Origin: Velthaea sp965214335
GTDB lineage: Bacteria > Vulcanimicrobiota > Vulcanimicrobiia > Vulcanimicrobiales > Vulcanimicrobiaceae
Assembly (NCBI GenBank): GCA_965214335.1
Contig: CBDCBO010000008.1
Location: 124,001-188,000 of the forward strand
Length of the DNA stretch: 64,000 nucleotides
Direction of reading: 5' to 3'
The notes beneath the pieces are model-generated. The model did not search any database and had not been told where the DNA came from. It saw nothing but the letters and a program-made list of their open reading frames with translations. Numbering within the stretch: position 1 is the stretch's first letter; each line of letters starts with the position of its first letter. Of the stretch, positions 53,223-63,191 are shown in pieces. The translations under genes and the position numbers were made by a program.

Positions 53223-54366
53223 TTTCCCCACCATACCGCCTGCCGCGCCATTCGACACCGCGACCGCTGCGGACGAGCCAAGTTGAATTGATTGCAATCG
53301 CGGCGAGCATCGCTGTTCCCAACGGTGCGAAAACGCCGTTACGGCGGTCGATTCGCACGCTGGCCATCGCCCACCCGGCGGTCGCCATGAGCGCGACACT
53401 GGTAAACCCGGCCTCGAGCGCCTCGAGCGGCCGTTTGCGCACCAGCGCATGCAGAGCGAGCATCGGTGGCAATACGGAGATCGTTGCGATGAATGCCAAG
53501 CCGCCCGCCAGCGCCCACAGATTGCCGCGCGGACCGTAGTAGACATTTTTCGAGAAGCCGTCCCAGATTTCGGACAGCGAATGATACATCCGCACGCTGG
53601 CTAGTTCTTCGCCGGCCGCGAACAATAGCCGGAATCGGCCGTCGGCCTTGAATCGGCGCGCCAATTCGATATCCTCGACGATCTCGTTGCGCAGCGCCGC
53701 ATGACCGCCGAGCCCATCGTACGCGCGCCGCGAGATAAAAATATACTGGCCGTTGGCGAGCGCCCGTTGCAGTTGGGCCGGATCGTTTACTTGGGCGAAC
53801 GTTCCTTGCGACAGAAACACCAGGCCCAAGATCGACGGCAAGATCGCGCGCTCCGCCGGCGTGCCCAATTCCTGATGCGTCACGGTCGATACGGCGTCGA
53901 CATGTTGCGCCTGGACGAACGCCAGCGCTGAGGTGACGGAAAACGGCGCATGGACGCTGTCGGCATCGGTAAAGAGCAGATACGCGCCGCGTGCGAGCAG
54001 GGCGCCTTGGTGAAGCGCCCACGGCTTACCGATCCAACCGGCCGGCAGTGGACCGCCGGCGACGAGGCGCAGCCGTGCGTCTTCGCGCGCCAACCGGTCG
54101 AGAATCGCGCGCGTTCCGTCGGTTGAATCGTCATCGACGACGATGACCTCGAAGTCGGGAGCCGTCTGCGCGAGGAGCGAGCGGACGCAGCGTTCGATCG
54201 ACCGTTCCTCGTTGCGCGCCGGCACGACCACCGAGACCGGCGGCGCCTGTGCGACCGTGGCAACCACCGGGATGCGCAGCCACGTCCGGCCGAAGCGGGC
54301 CGAGCGCCACGCATACAGCAGCGCGACGCCGGCGCAAAAGTGCGTCCCGATGGTTCCCGCTTTCAC
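53188..54366 (-). CDS. Membrane-bound family-2 glycosyltransferase
   Basis: 392 residues. An N-terminal helix is followed by VSVVVPARNEERSIERCVRS, IVVDDDSTDGTRAIL, LLFTDADSVHAPFS and VEDIELARRFKADG, then two or three C-terminal helices (LAFIATISVLPPMLALHALV). The domain order matches HpnB at 17344 and carotenoid/hopanoid-type GT2 enzymes, but it lies far from the hopanoid locus, so lipid or polysaccharide glycosylation is all that can be said. GTG start 54366, 6 bases after rlmN. Confidence 0.82.
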   Translation of the reverse strand: MKAGTIGTHFCAGVALLYAWRSARFGRTWLRIPVVATVAQAPPVSVVVPARNEERSIERCVRSLLAQTAPDFEVIVVDDDSTDGTRAILDRLAREDARLRLVAGGPLPAGWIGKPWALHQGALLARGAYLLFTDADSVHAPFSVTSALAFVQAQHVDAVSTVTHQELGTPAERAILPSILGLVFLSQGTFAQVNDPAQLQRALANGQYIFISRRAYDGLGGHAALRNEIVEDIELARRFKADGRFRLLFAAGEELASVRMYHSLSEIWDGFSKNVYYGPRGNLWALAGGLAFIATISVLPPMLALHALVRKRPLEALEAGFTSVALMATAGWAMASVRIDRRNGVFAPLGTAMLAAIAINSTWLVRSGRGVEWRGRRYGGENGDVTTDASRT

Positions 54367-54372
54367 GCGAAT

Positions 54373-55461
<1,089 letters not shown>

Positions 55462-55537
55462 AACGCCTTAGTATACCACAATCCGAAAGGCGACCAGGTA
55501 GCGCCCCGCGCCGGCGGCGTCCGGCGGCGGATCGGCC

Positions 55538-56197
55538 TTAGAACAGCGTATCTTGCACCACCGGCGGATCGACGACGGGCACCGGCTCGTCGAGCTTGGC
55601 CCGGATCGCGTTGAGGTCGGCGAAGACCAAACGCTTCATCGCGTTGAGTTCGCCGCCGGTTTGTCGCAAAATATAGGCCGGATGAAAGGTCGCAATTGTC
55701 GGAATGCCGGCCGGGCCTTCGAACCACTGACCGCGTTGTCGCGTGATCGAAAATTTGTCTCCCATGAACGACTTCGCGGCCGGCGCGCCGAGCGCGAGAA
55801 TGATCCGCGGTCGGATGATGTCGATCTGCACGTTTAAATACGGCCGGCAATTTGCCATTTCTTGCGGGTCGGGCGCGCGATTGCGCAAGCGTTTCCCATC
55901 GTCCAAGGTCGGCCGGCATTTGACCGTGTTGCAGATATACACATCTTCGCGCGGCAACTTGATCGCGGCGAGCATTTTCTCGAGCAATTCGCCGGCTCGG
56001 CCGACGAACGGCCGGCCGAGTTTGTCTTCGGTTTCGCCCGGCCCTTCGCCGACGACGAGCAACGCCGCGCACGGATCGCCTTCGCCGTAGACACTGTGCG
56101 TGCGAGTTGTACCGATGGTGCACTTCCGGCACGCTTCGACGACCGCGGCTCCGGCCTCGAGCGCGCGGGCGTTGCGCGCACGTTGTGCAAGGCTCAT
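55538..56197 (-). CDS. Uracil-DNA glycosylase, family 4 (Fe-S)
   Basis: Removes uracil from DNA. 219 residues. Family-4 features are the uracil-pocket loop GEGPGETEDKLGRPFVGRAG, FHPAYILRQ as motif 2, and four cysteines for a [4Fe-4S] cluster (C23 and C26 in CRKC, C94 in VKCRP, C117 in NCRPY). ATG 56197 overlaps the YbjQ stop by 4 bases. A 76-base gap separates its stop from rlmN. Confidence 0.9.
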   Translation of the reverse strand: MSLAQRARNARALEAGAAVVEACRKCTIGTTRTHSVYGEGDPCAALLVVGEGPGETEDKLGRPFVGRAGELLEKMLAAIKLPREDVYICNTVKCRPTLDDGKRLRNRAPDPQEMANCRPYLNVQIDIIRPRIILALGAPAAKSFMGDKFSITRQRGQWFEGPAGIPTIATFHPAYILRQTGGELNAMKRLVFADLNAIRAKLDEPVPVVDPPVVQDTLF

Positions 56198-56535
56198 TGG
56201 GGCGTGGGCTCGAGCCAGACAGCCTGACCGAACGCCAATACGCGCGTCGAACCGTCGGCCGCTTCGGAGGCCTCAAATTGTAAGCCGACGATACCGTTGG
56301 CGCCGAGCCCCTCCGCTTTTTCGATCAAGGCACTGAGCGATTCGGTGCGCGCGCGCTCGGCTTCGGTCAGATACTCGATTGGCGCGAGCCCGATAAAGGC
56401 GCCGATGCTGCGAAAGGTCGCGCGCAGGACGTTACGCGGGCGGCTGGCGTGACCGTACGCGAAGCCGAAGGAGCGGATGATCCGATACCCGTCGATCTGC
56501 TCGAAGGTCACGACAGCTTCCGGCAGGATCGGCAT
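56194..56535 (-). CDS. YbjQ-family (DUF74) protein
   Basis: 113 residues from ATG 56535, which shares its A with the upstream TGA. IIRSFGFAYGHASRPRNVL and GANGIVGLQFEASE correspond to the conserved IxxVxGxVxGxxVRSRN and GANAVIGVRFD segments of the YbjQ pentameric family, whose role is unknown; a heavy-metal-binding label is historical. The frame is open upstream of 56535 but that part is antisense to the glycosyltransferase. Confidence 0.78.
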   Translation of the reverse strand: MPILPEAVVTFEQIDGYRIIRSFGFAYGHASRPRNVLRATFRSIGAFIGLAPIEYLTEAERARTESLSALIEKAEGLGANGIVGLQFEASEAADGSTRVLAFGQAVWLEPTPQ

Positions 56536-57446
56536 CAACGCCGCAACAGCCGCCGGCCGGCGACAACCGCCGCGCCCAGAACGCCGGCATAGAGGACGTA
56601 GCGTCCGAGCAGCGCGACGTTGAGCGCATACAGCCAGAGCCGCCCGTGATGCTTGAGCCAATATTTGCGGCGCGAACGCTGCTTGCGCGCTTCGACGCTG
56701 TACTGACCTTTCGCGCTGCCCTGCCCCTCGTGCACCGCTTCACTAGCGGGTACAAACCACGTTTCCCAGCCCGCTGCGGCCGCCCGTTTGGCGAAGTCGA
56801 CTTCTTCGTGATACAGAAAAAAGCGCTCGTCGAACGGGCCGATCGCCGCGATCGTCGTTCGCCGGATCGCTAACGCCGCACCGATCGCCAGGTCGACGCG
56901 CCGTTCGGTGTCATAGCGCCAATCGCGGAGCGACGCGCCGTTGGCATAGCGGGCGAACACCGGCCATTCGCCCCACGCACTCGACCGTAAATAAGCGCCG
57001 GCCCAGGTGTCGAACTCGCCTACCGACGCTTGTACGCTGCCGTCGTAATTATAGATGCGCGAGCCGGCGAGACCGCAGCGCGGATGCGCGTCCATGAACG
57101 CGATCATCGATGCCAGCGCACCGGGCTTGAGCTCGGCATCAGGGTTGAGCAAGAACACGTATGCGGCGCCCGTCGCCGCGAATGCCCGGTTACAGGCGGC
57201 CGCGAAGCCGAGATTCTCGCCGTTCTCGACGATCTGCACCCGCTCGCCGTAACGCTCGCGCAGAAAAGCACGGCTGCCGTCGGTTGAGCCGTTGTCGGAA
57301 ATGACCACGTTGTAAAGCGGCGGGTCGCGCTGAACCTCGGGCAAGGCAAAAACCGAATCTAACGCGACGGTGATCTTGTCCTTGTCATTCCAGCACACGA
57401 CCACGACGTCGATGCGCGGCGCGACTCGGGTTGATGTGCCGTTCAC
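56535..57446 (-). CDS. Family-2 glycosyltransferase (rhamnosyltransferase-like)
   Basis: 303 residues from GTG 57446, just behind the prfB stop. IDVVVVCWNDKDKITVALDS, VISDNGSTDGSRAFL, GENLGFAAACNRAF and LLNPDAELKPGAL form the GT-A fold nucleotide-sugar site. GPFDERFFLYHEEVDFAKRA is the acceptor-side motif shared with WbbL-type rhamnosyltransferases. A C-terminal hydrophobic segment (YVLYAGVLGAAVVAG) may anchor it. Probably acts in cell-surface polysaccharide synthesis. Confidence 0.85.
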   Translation of the reverse strand: MNGTSTRVAPRIDVVVVCWNDKDKITVALDSVFALPEVQRDPPLYNVVISDNGSTDGSRAFLRERYGERVQIVENGENLGFAAACNRAFAATGAAYVFLLNPDAELKPGALASMIAFMDAHPRCGLAGSRIYNYDGSVQASVGEFDTWAGAYLRSSAWGEWPVFARYANGASLRDWRYDTERRVDLAIGAALAIRRTTIAAIGPFDERFFLYHEEVDFAKRAAAAGWETWFVPASEAVHEGQGSAKGQYSVEARKQRSRRKYWLKHHGRLWLYALNVALLGRYVLYAGVLGAAVVAGRRLLRR

Positions 57447-57447
57447 G

Positions 57448-58561
57448 TCAGGCCGCTCCACCGAACTCGTTTCGACGCTGCAGATACGGCCACACGAACC
57501 CGTCGATATCGCCGCCGAGGACCGCCCCGACGTTGCCGGTCTCGACACCCGTTCGATGATCTTTCACGAGCTGATACGGGTTGAGCACATACGAGCGAAT
57601 TTGGGACCCCCACTCATTGGCCTTGCGCTCGCCCCGCAGTTCGGCTAATTTCGCATCGCGTTCTTCGCGTTCGCGAGCGATGAGTTTGGCGCGCAGAATC
57701 GTCATCGCCACATCGCGGTTCTGCATTTGCGAGCGCTCTTGTTGCGACGCCACGATGGTGTTGGTCGGCACATGAATGATGCGAATCGCGGATTCGGTTT
57801 TGTTGACGTACTGGCCGCCGGCGCCGCCCGCTTTGAAGGTTTCGATGCGTAAGTCTTCGGCGCGAATCTCGATATCTTCGGGATCGCCGGCTTCCGTTTC
57901 GGGCACCACGTCGACCTCGGCAAATGAGGTTTGTCGGCGGTGCGCTTGATCGAAGGGCGAAATCCGCACCAGCCGGTGCACGCCGCGCTCGCTCTCGAGC
58001 ATGCCGTACGCGTTGCGCCCGCGCAGAAAAAACGTGACCGAACGCAAGCCCGCTTCATCGCCGGGAGCTTCTTCGGCAATTTGCGTGGTGAAGCCGTGCG
58101 TCTCGGCCCAGCCCAGATACATGCGCGCCAACATTGCCACCCAATCCGCGGCGTCGGTCCCGCCGGCACCGGCGCGAATGGTGACGATGGCACCATGCGA
58201 ATCGTACGGCCGGTCGAAATTGGCGGCCATTTCCAGCGCGTCTAGCGTGCTGCCGGCGGCGGCGATTGCCGTGTCGACATCCGCCTCGACGCCCGGCTCG
58301 TCACCCAGCACTTCGAGTAGCTCGAGCGCATCGCTCAGCGACTTCTCGACGCCTTCGATCCGATCGACTTCGGCTCGTAGATCGGCGATCTGCTTCATTA
58401 CCGCTTGCGCGCGGGCGGCATCGGTCCAGAAATCGTCGGCGCGCGAACGCTCGTCGAGTTCGGCTACCCCGCGGCGTTTGGCAGCGTAGTCAAAGCCGCA
58501 CCTTAAGCGTTTCGAGGCGCTCCCGAGCTTTTCCGATGACCGCAATCTGGGCTTCACTCAT
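57448..58561 (-). CDS. prfB: Peptide chain release factor 2, with programmed +1 frameshift
   Basis: Recognises UGA and UAA stops. The gene begins at ATG 58561 with a 23-codon leader frame (MSEAQIAVIGKARERLETL...) that ends in CTT TGA C at 58495-58489. Ribosomes must slip +1 to read DYAAKRRGVAELDERSRADD and continue to the stop at 57448. The body has the RF2 coiled N-domain and FKAGGAGGQYVNKTESA with the catalytic GGQ. Total length is about 370 residues. The start overlaps the upstream GGDEF gene by 8 bases. Confidence 0.95.
58489..58504 (-). promoter_or_regulatory. RF2 recoding site: internal SD-like AAGGTG and CTT-TGA-C slip
   Basis: On the minus strand AAGGTG-CGG-CTT-TGA-C. An anti-SD-complementary hexamer stands 3 bases before CTT, the same geometry as in E. 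coli prfB, and the TGA stop is in poor context (followed by C). Low RF2 favours the +1 slip, so the gene feeds back on its own product. Confidence 0.92.
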
Positions 58562-59903
58562 AGCAGTTCGATTTCTTCGGTTGTCCTAAATGCGAGCCTG
58601 CTGTGGCAGCGGCGGTGCCGCTAGGCAGAAACGGGCTCGCCGCGCGAACGGCCCGGTGCGAGGCAGCCGCGATGCGCACGCAATTGCGGCCGGCCGCTTT
58701 AGCTGCGTAGAGTGCTTCGTCGGCCGCCCGAATCACGTCGGCCGGCGCGTCGGCGGCGCATGCGGCAACGGTCACAGCGCCGATGCTCACGGTAACAACG
58801 CCCCGGCTGCTGGGCGCATTTGCAATTGCTAACGACTCGATGCCGAGCCGGATACCTTCGGCTAAGGCGGCGGCAGCGGCTGCATTCGTCGCCGGCAAGA
58901 TTGCCGAGAATTCCTCGCCGCCGTAGCGTGCGACTTCGTCGCTCGGCCGGCGCAACGCGGACGACATCGCCGTGACGACTTGCTTGAGACAGTCGTCGCC
59001 GGCTTGGTGACCGTACAAGTCGTTGAAGCCTTTAAAGTTATCGATGTCGAGCATGAGTAAGGATAGCAGGCTGCCGTCCCGCTGAGCGCGCCGCAGTTCA
59101 TCGGCCAATACGCGATCGAAACGGCGGCGATTGCCGATCCCGGTGAGCGCGTCGGTCGTAGCGGCTTCTTCCAACTGCGAATTCGCGGCCGCCAGATTGA
59201 CATTCGCCAACTGCGCCTCACCGGCGAGGATGCGATTGGCTTCATTTGCCTGCAGCAACGCGAGCTTTTGGTGATACAAATACCGAATCGTGGCGAGCGA
59301 CCCGAGCATTTCGACCAGGGCGAACATCGCGTAAATGATCTTGCCGCCATCGCCGCTGAGCGCACCGGCCACGATAAGAGGCGTAAAGCCGAAAAAGACC
59401 ATCCCTTTGGCCGCCGCGGGACAACTGGCATTGCGCGTGACGGCGCCCATGACGACGAAGAGATGAACCGACACGATCAAGAGCCGTAACGTCGGCTCGA
59501 CCGGCTCGAGCATCACACCCGCGGCGACGCCCAGCAGCATCCCCAGGGCACCGGTGCCGATCATGAAGCGGCGGCGCCAAAGGCGGATGTTGCGATCTTG
59601 GGCGCGCTGCCGGCCGAATGCATTACCGTTCGCGATCCGGCCGGCCGTAACAACGATGACCGCGATGCTCCAGACGAGAAACCAGGGTTGGCGGGTGAGC
59701 ATCCAGCCAACGCAGGCAGCCGCCGCCAGCGTGCCGCCGCCCGCGGATAGAGCCCAGCGTTCAGCGTAGAGCGTCGCGACGAGCTCGGCTTGGATTTCCG
59801 CACTGACGGTGCCGCGAGCCGATGCGCCGGTAGGCAGCGGTGCAGCTCCCGGCGATTCGACCGCAAAACGCGTCATGCAGAAGGTATCGGCAATCGCGTT
59901 CAC
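58554..59903 (-). CDS. Membrane diguanylate cyclase (GGDEF)
   Basis: 449 residues. An N-terminal half has about six membrane helices (WMLTRQPWFLVWSIAVIVVT; MIGTGALGMLLGVAAGVML; LIVSVHLFVVMGAV). After a coiled linker (ANEANRILAGEAQLANVNLA) comes the GGDEF domain: DALTGIGNRRRFD, MLDIDNFKGFNDLYGHQAGD, RYGGEEF at about residue 328. An RxxD inhibitory site (RPSD) precedes the active site, so product feedback is likely, unlike the hybrid protein at 49404. GTG 59903, or ATG 59876. It overlaps prfB. Confidence 0.9.
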   Translation of the reverse strand: MNAIADTFCMTRFAVESPGAAPLPTGASARGTVSAEIQAELVATLYAERWALSAGGGTLAAAACVGWMLTRQPWFLVWSIAVIVVTAGRIANGNAFGRQRAQDRNIRLWRRRFMIGTGALGMLLGVAAGVMLEPVEPTLRLLIVSVHLFVVMGAVTRNASCPAAAKGMVFFGFTPLIVAGALSGDGGKIIYAMFALVEMLGSLATIRYLYHQKLALLQANEANRILAGEAQLANVNLAAANSQLEEAATTDALTGIGNRRRFDRVLADELRRAQRDGSLLSLLMLDIDNFKGFNDLYGHQAGDDCLKQVVTAMSSALRRPSDEVARYGGEEFSAILPATNAAAAAALAEGIRLGIESLAIANAPSSRGVVTVSIGAVTVAACAADAPADVIRAADEALYAAKAAGRNCVRIAAASHRAVRAASPFLPSGTAAATAGSHLGQPKKSNCYE

Positions 59904-59936
59904 TGCCCGCTACCGGTCAGGCGTCAGGGCCGCGGT

Positions 59937-60137
59937 CTAAAAGGGAAGCACCGTCCGGGGTCCGGTAACGAATGCGACGACCGCGCCCAGCAGTCCCAGC
60001 ACGCCGCAGGCCGCGATCGCCAGGCCGGCGCGATCCCCGACTTTGCGTTCGACCGCCGCGCGCGCCGTACGCATGAGTCCAACGGCGAGCGCGGCGACGC
60101 TAACGTAGAAAAGCGCGACGTTGAGCCCGGGGTTCAC
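59937..60137 (-). CDS. Small two-helix membrane protein
   Basis: 66 residues with two hydrophobic segments (LNVALFYVSVAALAVGLM and AGLAIAACGVLGLLGAVVAF) joined by a positive loop (RTARAAVERKVGDR), so an inside loop is expected. It lies 19 bases after secA and 33 bases before the GGDEF gene on the same strand. No family recognised. GTG start 60137. Confidence 0.5.
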   Translation of the reverse strand: MNPGLNVALFYVSVAALAVGLMRTARAAVERKVGDRAGLAIAACGVLGLLGAVVAFVTGPRTVLPF

Positions 60138-60156
60138 CGTGGCTGGCGCGCAGGCA

Positions 60157-62868
60157 TTAGGCGGCCGCGCCGTGACAGCGCTTGTACTTCTTGCCCGACC
60201 CGCACGGACACAGATCGTTGCGGCCGACCTTCTCGGCGCCGGGCTTCGGCGCGGCGGGGGCTGCCCCGCCTAAATTGGTGTGCATGGTGGCGGCACCGTT
60301 GCGCGGCGCCGGTCCCAAGCGCCGCTCCGCGACCGACGTGTCGAGCCGCGGACTTGCCGCGGCCTGCGGCACCATGGCGCCGGCCGGAACGGTTTCAAAC
60401 GCCAGATCGGGTAGCGTGCTCGTCGGAATAGCGTTGCGCCCGTCCGCGAGCTGCTCGGGTGACGGGGGAAGTTCAAGGTCTTCGGGCGGCGGCTCTTCGG
60501 TCCGCTCGATCCGGACCGCGAACACAGCCTTGATCGCTTCGTCGGCGATATTGTTCTTGAGATCCTCGAAAATTTCGTACGCTTCTTTTTCGTACTCGAC
60601 GCGCGGGTCTTTCTGACCGTAGCCGCGCAAGCCGATGCCGGCTTTGAGCGCATCCATCACGTACAGATGATCGACCCACATCCGGTCGATGATCGGCAGC
60701 ATGATGTACTGGGATTCGATCATGCGCATGATCTCGGGCGAAACTTCGGTTTCCTTGGCCGCATACGCTCCGGCGCCGGCCGCGTACAGCCGTTCTTTCA
60801 TGCCGTCGCGGTCGAGCTTTTCGAGATCTTCGACGGCGACCGCTTCACGCACCGGAAAAACCAACTCGACTTCGGACAGAATCGCTTCCAAATCCCATTC
60901 GCTGGGATGTTCGTCCGGCGGCGCACCACTGTCGACCGCGTAGTCGACTTTGGACTTGAGTGTTTGCAGCATGAAATCACGCATCGATTCGCCCTGCAAT
61001 ACGCGCCGGCGCTCGGCGTAGATGATTTCGCGTTGCTTGTTCATGACGTCGTCGTACTCGAGAACTTGTTTACGAATTTCGTAATTGTGGTTCTCGACTT
61101 TGGACTGCGCGTTCTCGATCGATTTCGAAAGAATGCCGGCTTCGATCGGCGTCTCGTCGGTGAACTTCACGAAGTCCATCATCTTTTGAATGCGCTCCGC
61201 GCCGAAGAGGCGCATGAGTTCATCGTCGAGCGCGATGTAAAAGCGCGTCGAACCGAGGTCGCCTTGACGCCCCGCGCGACCGCGCAACTGATTGTCGATC
61301 CGGCGCGATTCATGGCGCTCGGTACCGATGATGTGCAGGCCGCCGACGTCGGCCACCCCGGCACCGAGTTTGATGTCGACACCGCGGCCGGCCATGTTGG
61401 TCGCGATCGTCACCGCGCCCCACACGCCGGCGTCTTTGATGATCTGCGCTTCTTGCTCGTGATACTTTGCGTTGAGCACGTTGCACTCGACGCCGCGCCG
61501 GCGCAGCAGCATGGCCAGCCGCTCGGACTTCTCGATCGAGCGCGTGCCGACGAGCACCGGCCGGCCGGTGTCGTGCTCTTTGATGATTTCCTCGACCACC
61601 GCGTCGAATTTCGCGTTTTCGGTGCGATACACGATATCGGGCGCGTCTTTACGCGCCACCGACCGGTTCGTCGGCATGACCACGACGTCGAGGCCGTAGA
61701 TTTCGCGGAACTCGCGCTCCTCGGTCTTGGCCGTACCCGTCATCCCGGCCAGCTTGTCGTACAGCCGGAAGTAATTTTGGAACGTGATCGTCGCGAGCGT
61801 TTGATCCTCGCTGCGGACGGTCAAGCCTTCCTTGGCTTCGATCGCTTGATGGATGCCGTCGGAGTACCGCCGGCCGTACATCAGCCGGCCGGTAAATTCA
61901 TCGACGATGACCACTTCACCATCTTTGACGATGTACTGTTGATCGCGATGAAACAGATTCCAGGCTTTGAGCGCCGCATTGAGTTGATGCGTTAATTCTA
62001 AGTTACGCTGGTCGTAGAGATTACTGACACCGAGCATCTTCTCGACTTTGGCGACGCCGGTCTCGGTGATCGGCACCGCGTGCGCCTTTTCATCGACCGT
62101 GAAATCTTCGTCTTTGACGAGCCGCGGAATGACTTGGGCGAATTTGCCGTACAGTTCGGTCGCGTCGTGGCCTTGGCCGCTGATGATGAGCGGCGTGCGC
62201 GCTTCGTCGATAAGAATCGAATCGACCTCGTCGACGATGGCGTAGTGCAGCGGACGCTGCACCATGTCTTCGAGTCGCCACGCCATATTATCGCGCAAGT
62301 AGTCGAAGCCGATTTCGTTGTTCGTGACGTAGGTGATATCCGACTCGTAGGCCGCACGGCGTCCGGCCGAGTCCAGGTCGTGCTGAATGACGCCGACGGA
62401 CAAGCCCAGGAAATTATAGAGCGGCGCCATCCATTCGGCATCACGTTTGGCCAGATAGTCGTTGACGGTGACGACGTGGACGCCGTTACCGGCGAGCGCG
62501 TTGAGATAGACCGGCAATGTGGCGACGAGCGTCTTGCCCTCGCCGGTGCGCATTTCGGCAACCTTGCCTTCGTGCAGCACTTGGCCGCCCATGATTTGAA
62601 CGTCGAAGTGCCGCATCTGCATGACCCGCTTGCCGGCCTCGCGGACCACGGCGAACGCCTCGGGCAGCAGGTCGTCGAGCAGCTGGCGCGTTTCTTCGGG
62701 CGCTGCCGCCGCACCGACCCGTTCCTTGAATTCCACCGTCTTAGCCGCGAGCTCGGCGTCGGACAATGCCGCGATATCGGATTCAAGAGCATTGACGCGC
62801 ACGGCGGTCCGGCGTAAGCGCGTGACTTCGCGTTCGTTACCATCGAACAGGGTCTTGAGGAAAGCCAT
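60157..62868 (-). CDS. secA: Preprotein translocase ATPase SecA
   Basis: Motor of Sec export, 903 residues, peripheral at the inner membrane. Walker A is in MRTGEGKTLVATL, DEAD-type Walker B in VDEVDSILIDEARTPL, the GRAGRQGD arginine-finger region follows, and the C-terminal zinc tail is CPCGSGKKYKRCHG, which also contacts SecB or ribosome. Length is standard. It would export the many signal-peptide propellers here. ATG 62868. Confidence 0.96.
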   Translation of the reverse strand: MAFLKTLFDGNEREVTRLRRTAVRVNALESDIAALSDAELAAKTVEFKERVGAAAAPEETRQLLDDLLPEAFAVVREAGKRVMQMRHFDVQIMGGQVLHEGKVAEMRTGEGKTLVATLPVYLNALAGNGVHVVTVNDYLAKRDAEWMAPLYNFLGLSVGVIQHDLDSAGRRAAYESDITYVTNNEIGFDYLRDNMAWRLEDMVQRPLHYAIVDEVDSILIDEARTPLIISGQGHDATELYGKFAQVIPRLVKDEDFTVDEKAHAVPITETGVAKVEKMLGVSNLYDQRNLELTHQLNAALKAWNLFHRDQQYIVKDGEVVIVDEFTGRLMYGRRYSDGIHQAIEAKEGLTVRSEDQTLATITFQNYFRLYDKLAGMTGTAKTEEREFREIYGLDVVVMPTNRSVARKDAPDIVYRTENAKFDAVVEEIIKEHDTGRPVLVGTRSIEKSERLAMLLRRRGVECNVLNAKYHEQEAQIIKDAGVWGAVTIATNMAGRGVDIKLGAGVADVGGLHIIGTERHESRRIDNQLRGRAGRQGDLGSTRFYIALDDELMRLFGAERIQKMMDFVKFTDETPIEAGILSKSIENAQSKVENHNYEIRKQVLEYDDVMNKQREIIYAERRRVLQGESMRDFMLQTLKSKVDYAVDSGAPPDEHPSEWDLEAILSEVELVFPVREAVAVEDLEKLDRDGMKERLYAAGAGAYAAKETEVSPEIMRMIESQYIMLPIIDRMWVDHLYVMDALKAGIGLRGYGQKDPRVEYEKEAYEIFEDLKNNIADEAIKAVFAVRIERTEEPPPEDLELPPSPEQLADGRNAIPTSTLPDLAFETVPAGAMVPQAAASPRLDTSVAERRLGPAPRNGAATMHTNLGGAAPAAPKPGAEKVGRNDLCPCGSGKKYKRCHGAAA

Positions 62869-62934
62869 ACGAGCTATAACCGTTCGGCGCGCAATCCGGT
62901 TCCCCGGCTAAGAACAAATGCGCGCCGGACCGAG

Positions 62935-63123
62935 CTAGGTAGCCGCCGGACTCGGCGCGGCGCCCGCTGACTGCATGGTCGAGGCGCCGGACGCATCCGC
63001 GGCCGGACCCGCCGAGCCGAGGCCGCTCTTGCTCAGGAAGAAGAAAACCACGAGCACGGCCAGGGCCACGACGATGGCCAAAATGCCGACTTTTTGGGCT
63101 TCATTGCGAACCGAATTGTTCAT
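62935..63123 (-). CDS. Small single-pass membrane protein
   Basis: 62 residues: a short polar N-terminus (MNNSVRNEAQKVG), one helix (ILAIVVALAVLVVFFFL), then an Ala/Ser/Pro/Gly-rich tail that may lie outside the membrane. A clear ribosome site (GAAAGG) precedes ATG 63123. It sits between the deacetylase and secA on the same strand. Function unknown. Confidence 0.65.
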   Translation of the reverse strand: MNNSVRNEAQKVGILAIVVALAVLVVFFFLSKSGLGSAGPAADASGASTMQSAGAAPSPAAT

Positions 63124-63191
63124 CGTGCTTTACCTTTCTGCGAACACCGCTGTCTGCGCGTTCGTCGCCGCGTGTTCCTCGCAAGGCAGCG

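Noticed and set aside
60667..61995. A 442-codon plus-strand frame opposite secA
   Set aside because: It is antisense to SecA; the His/Asp/Phe-rich composition is typical of such shadows.
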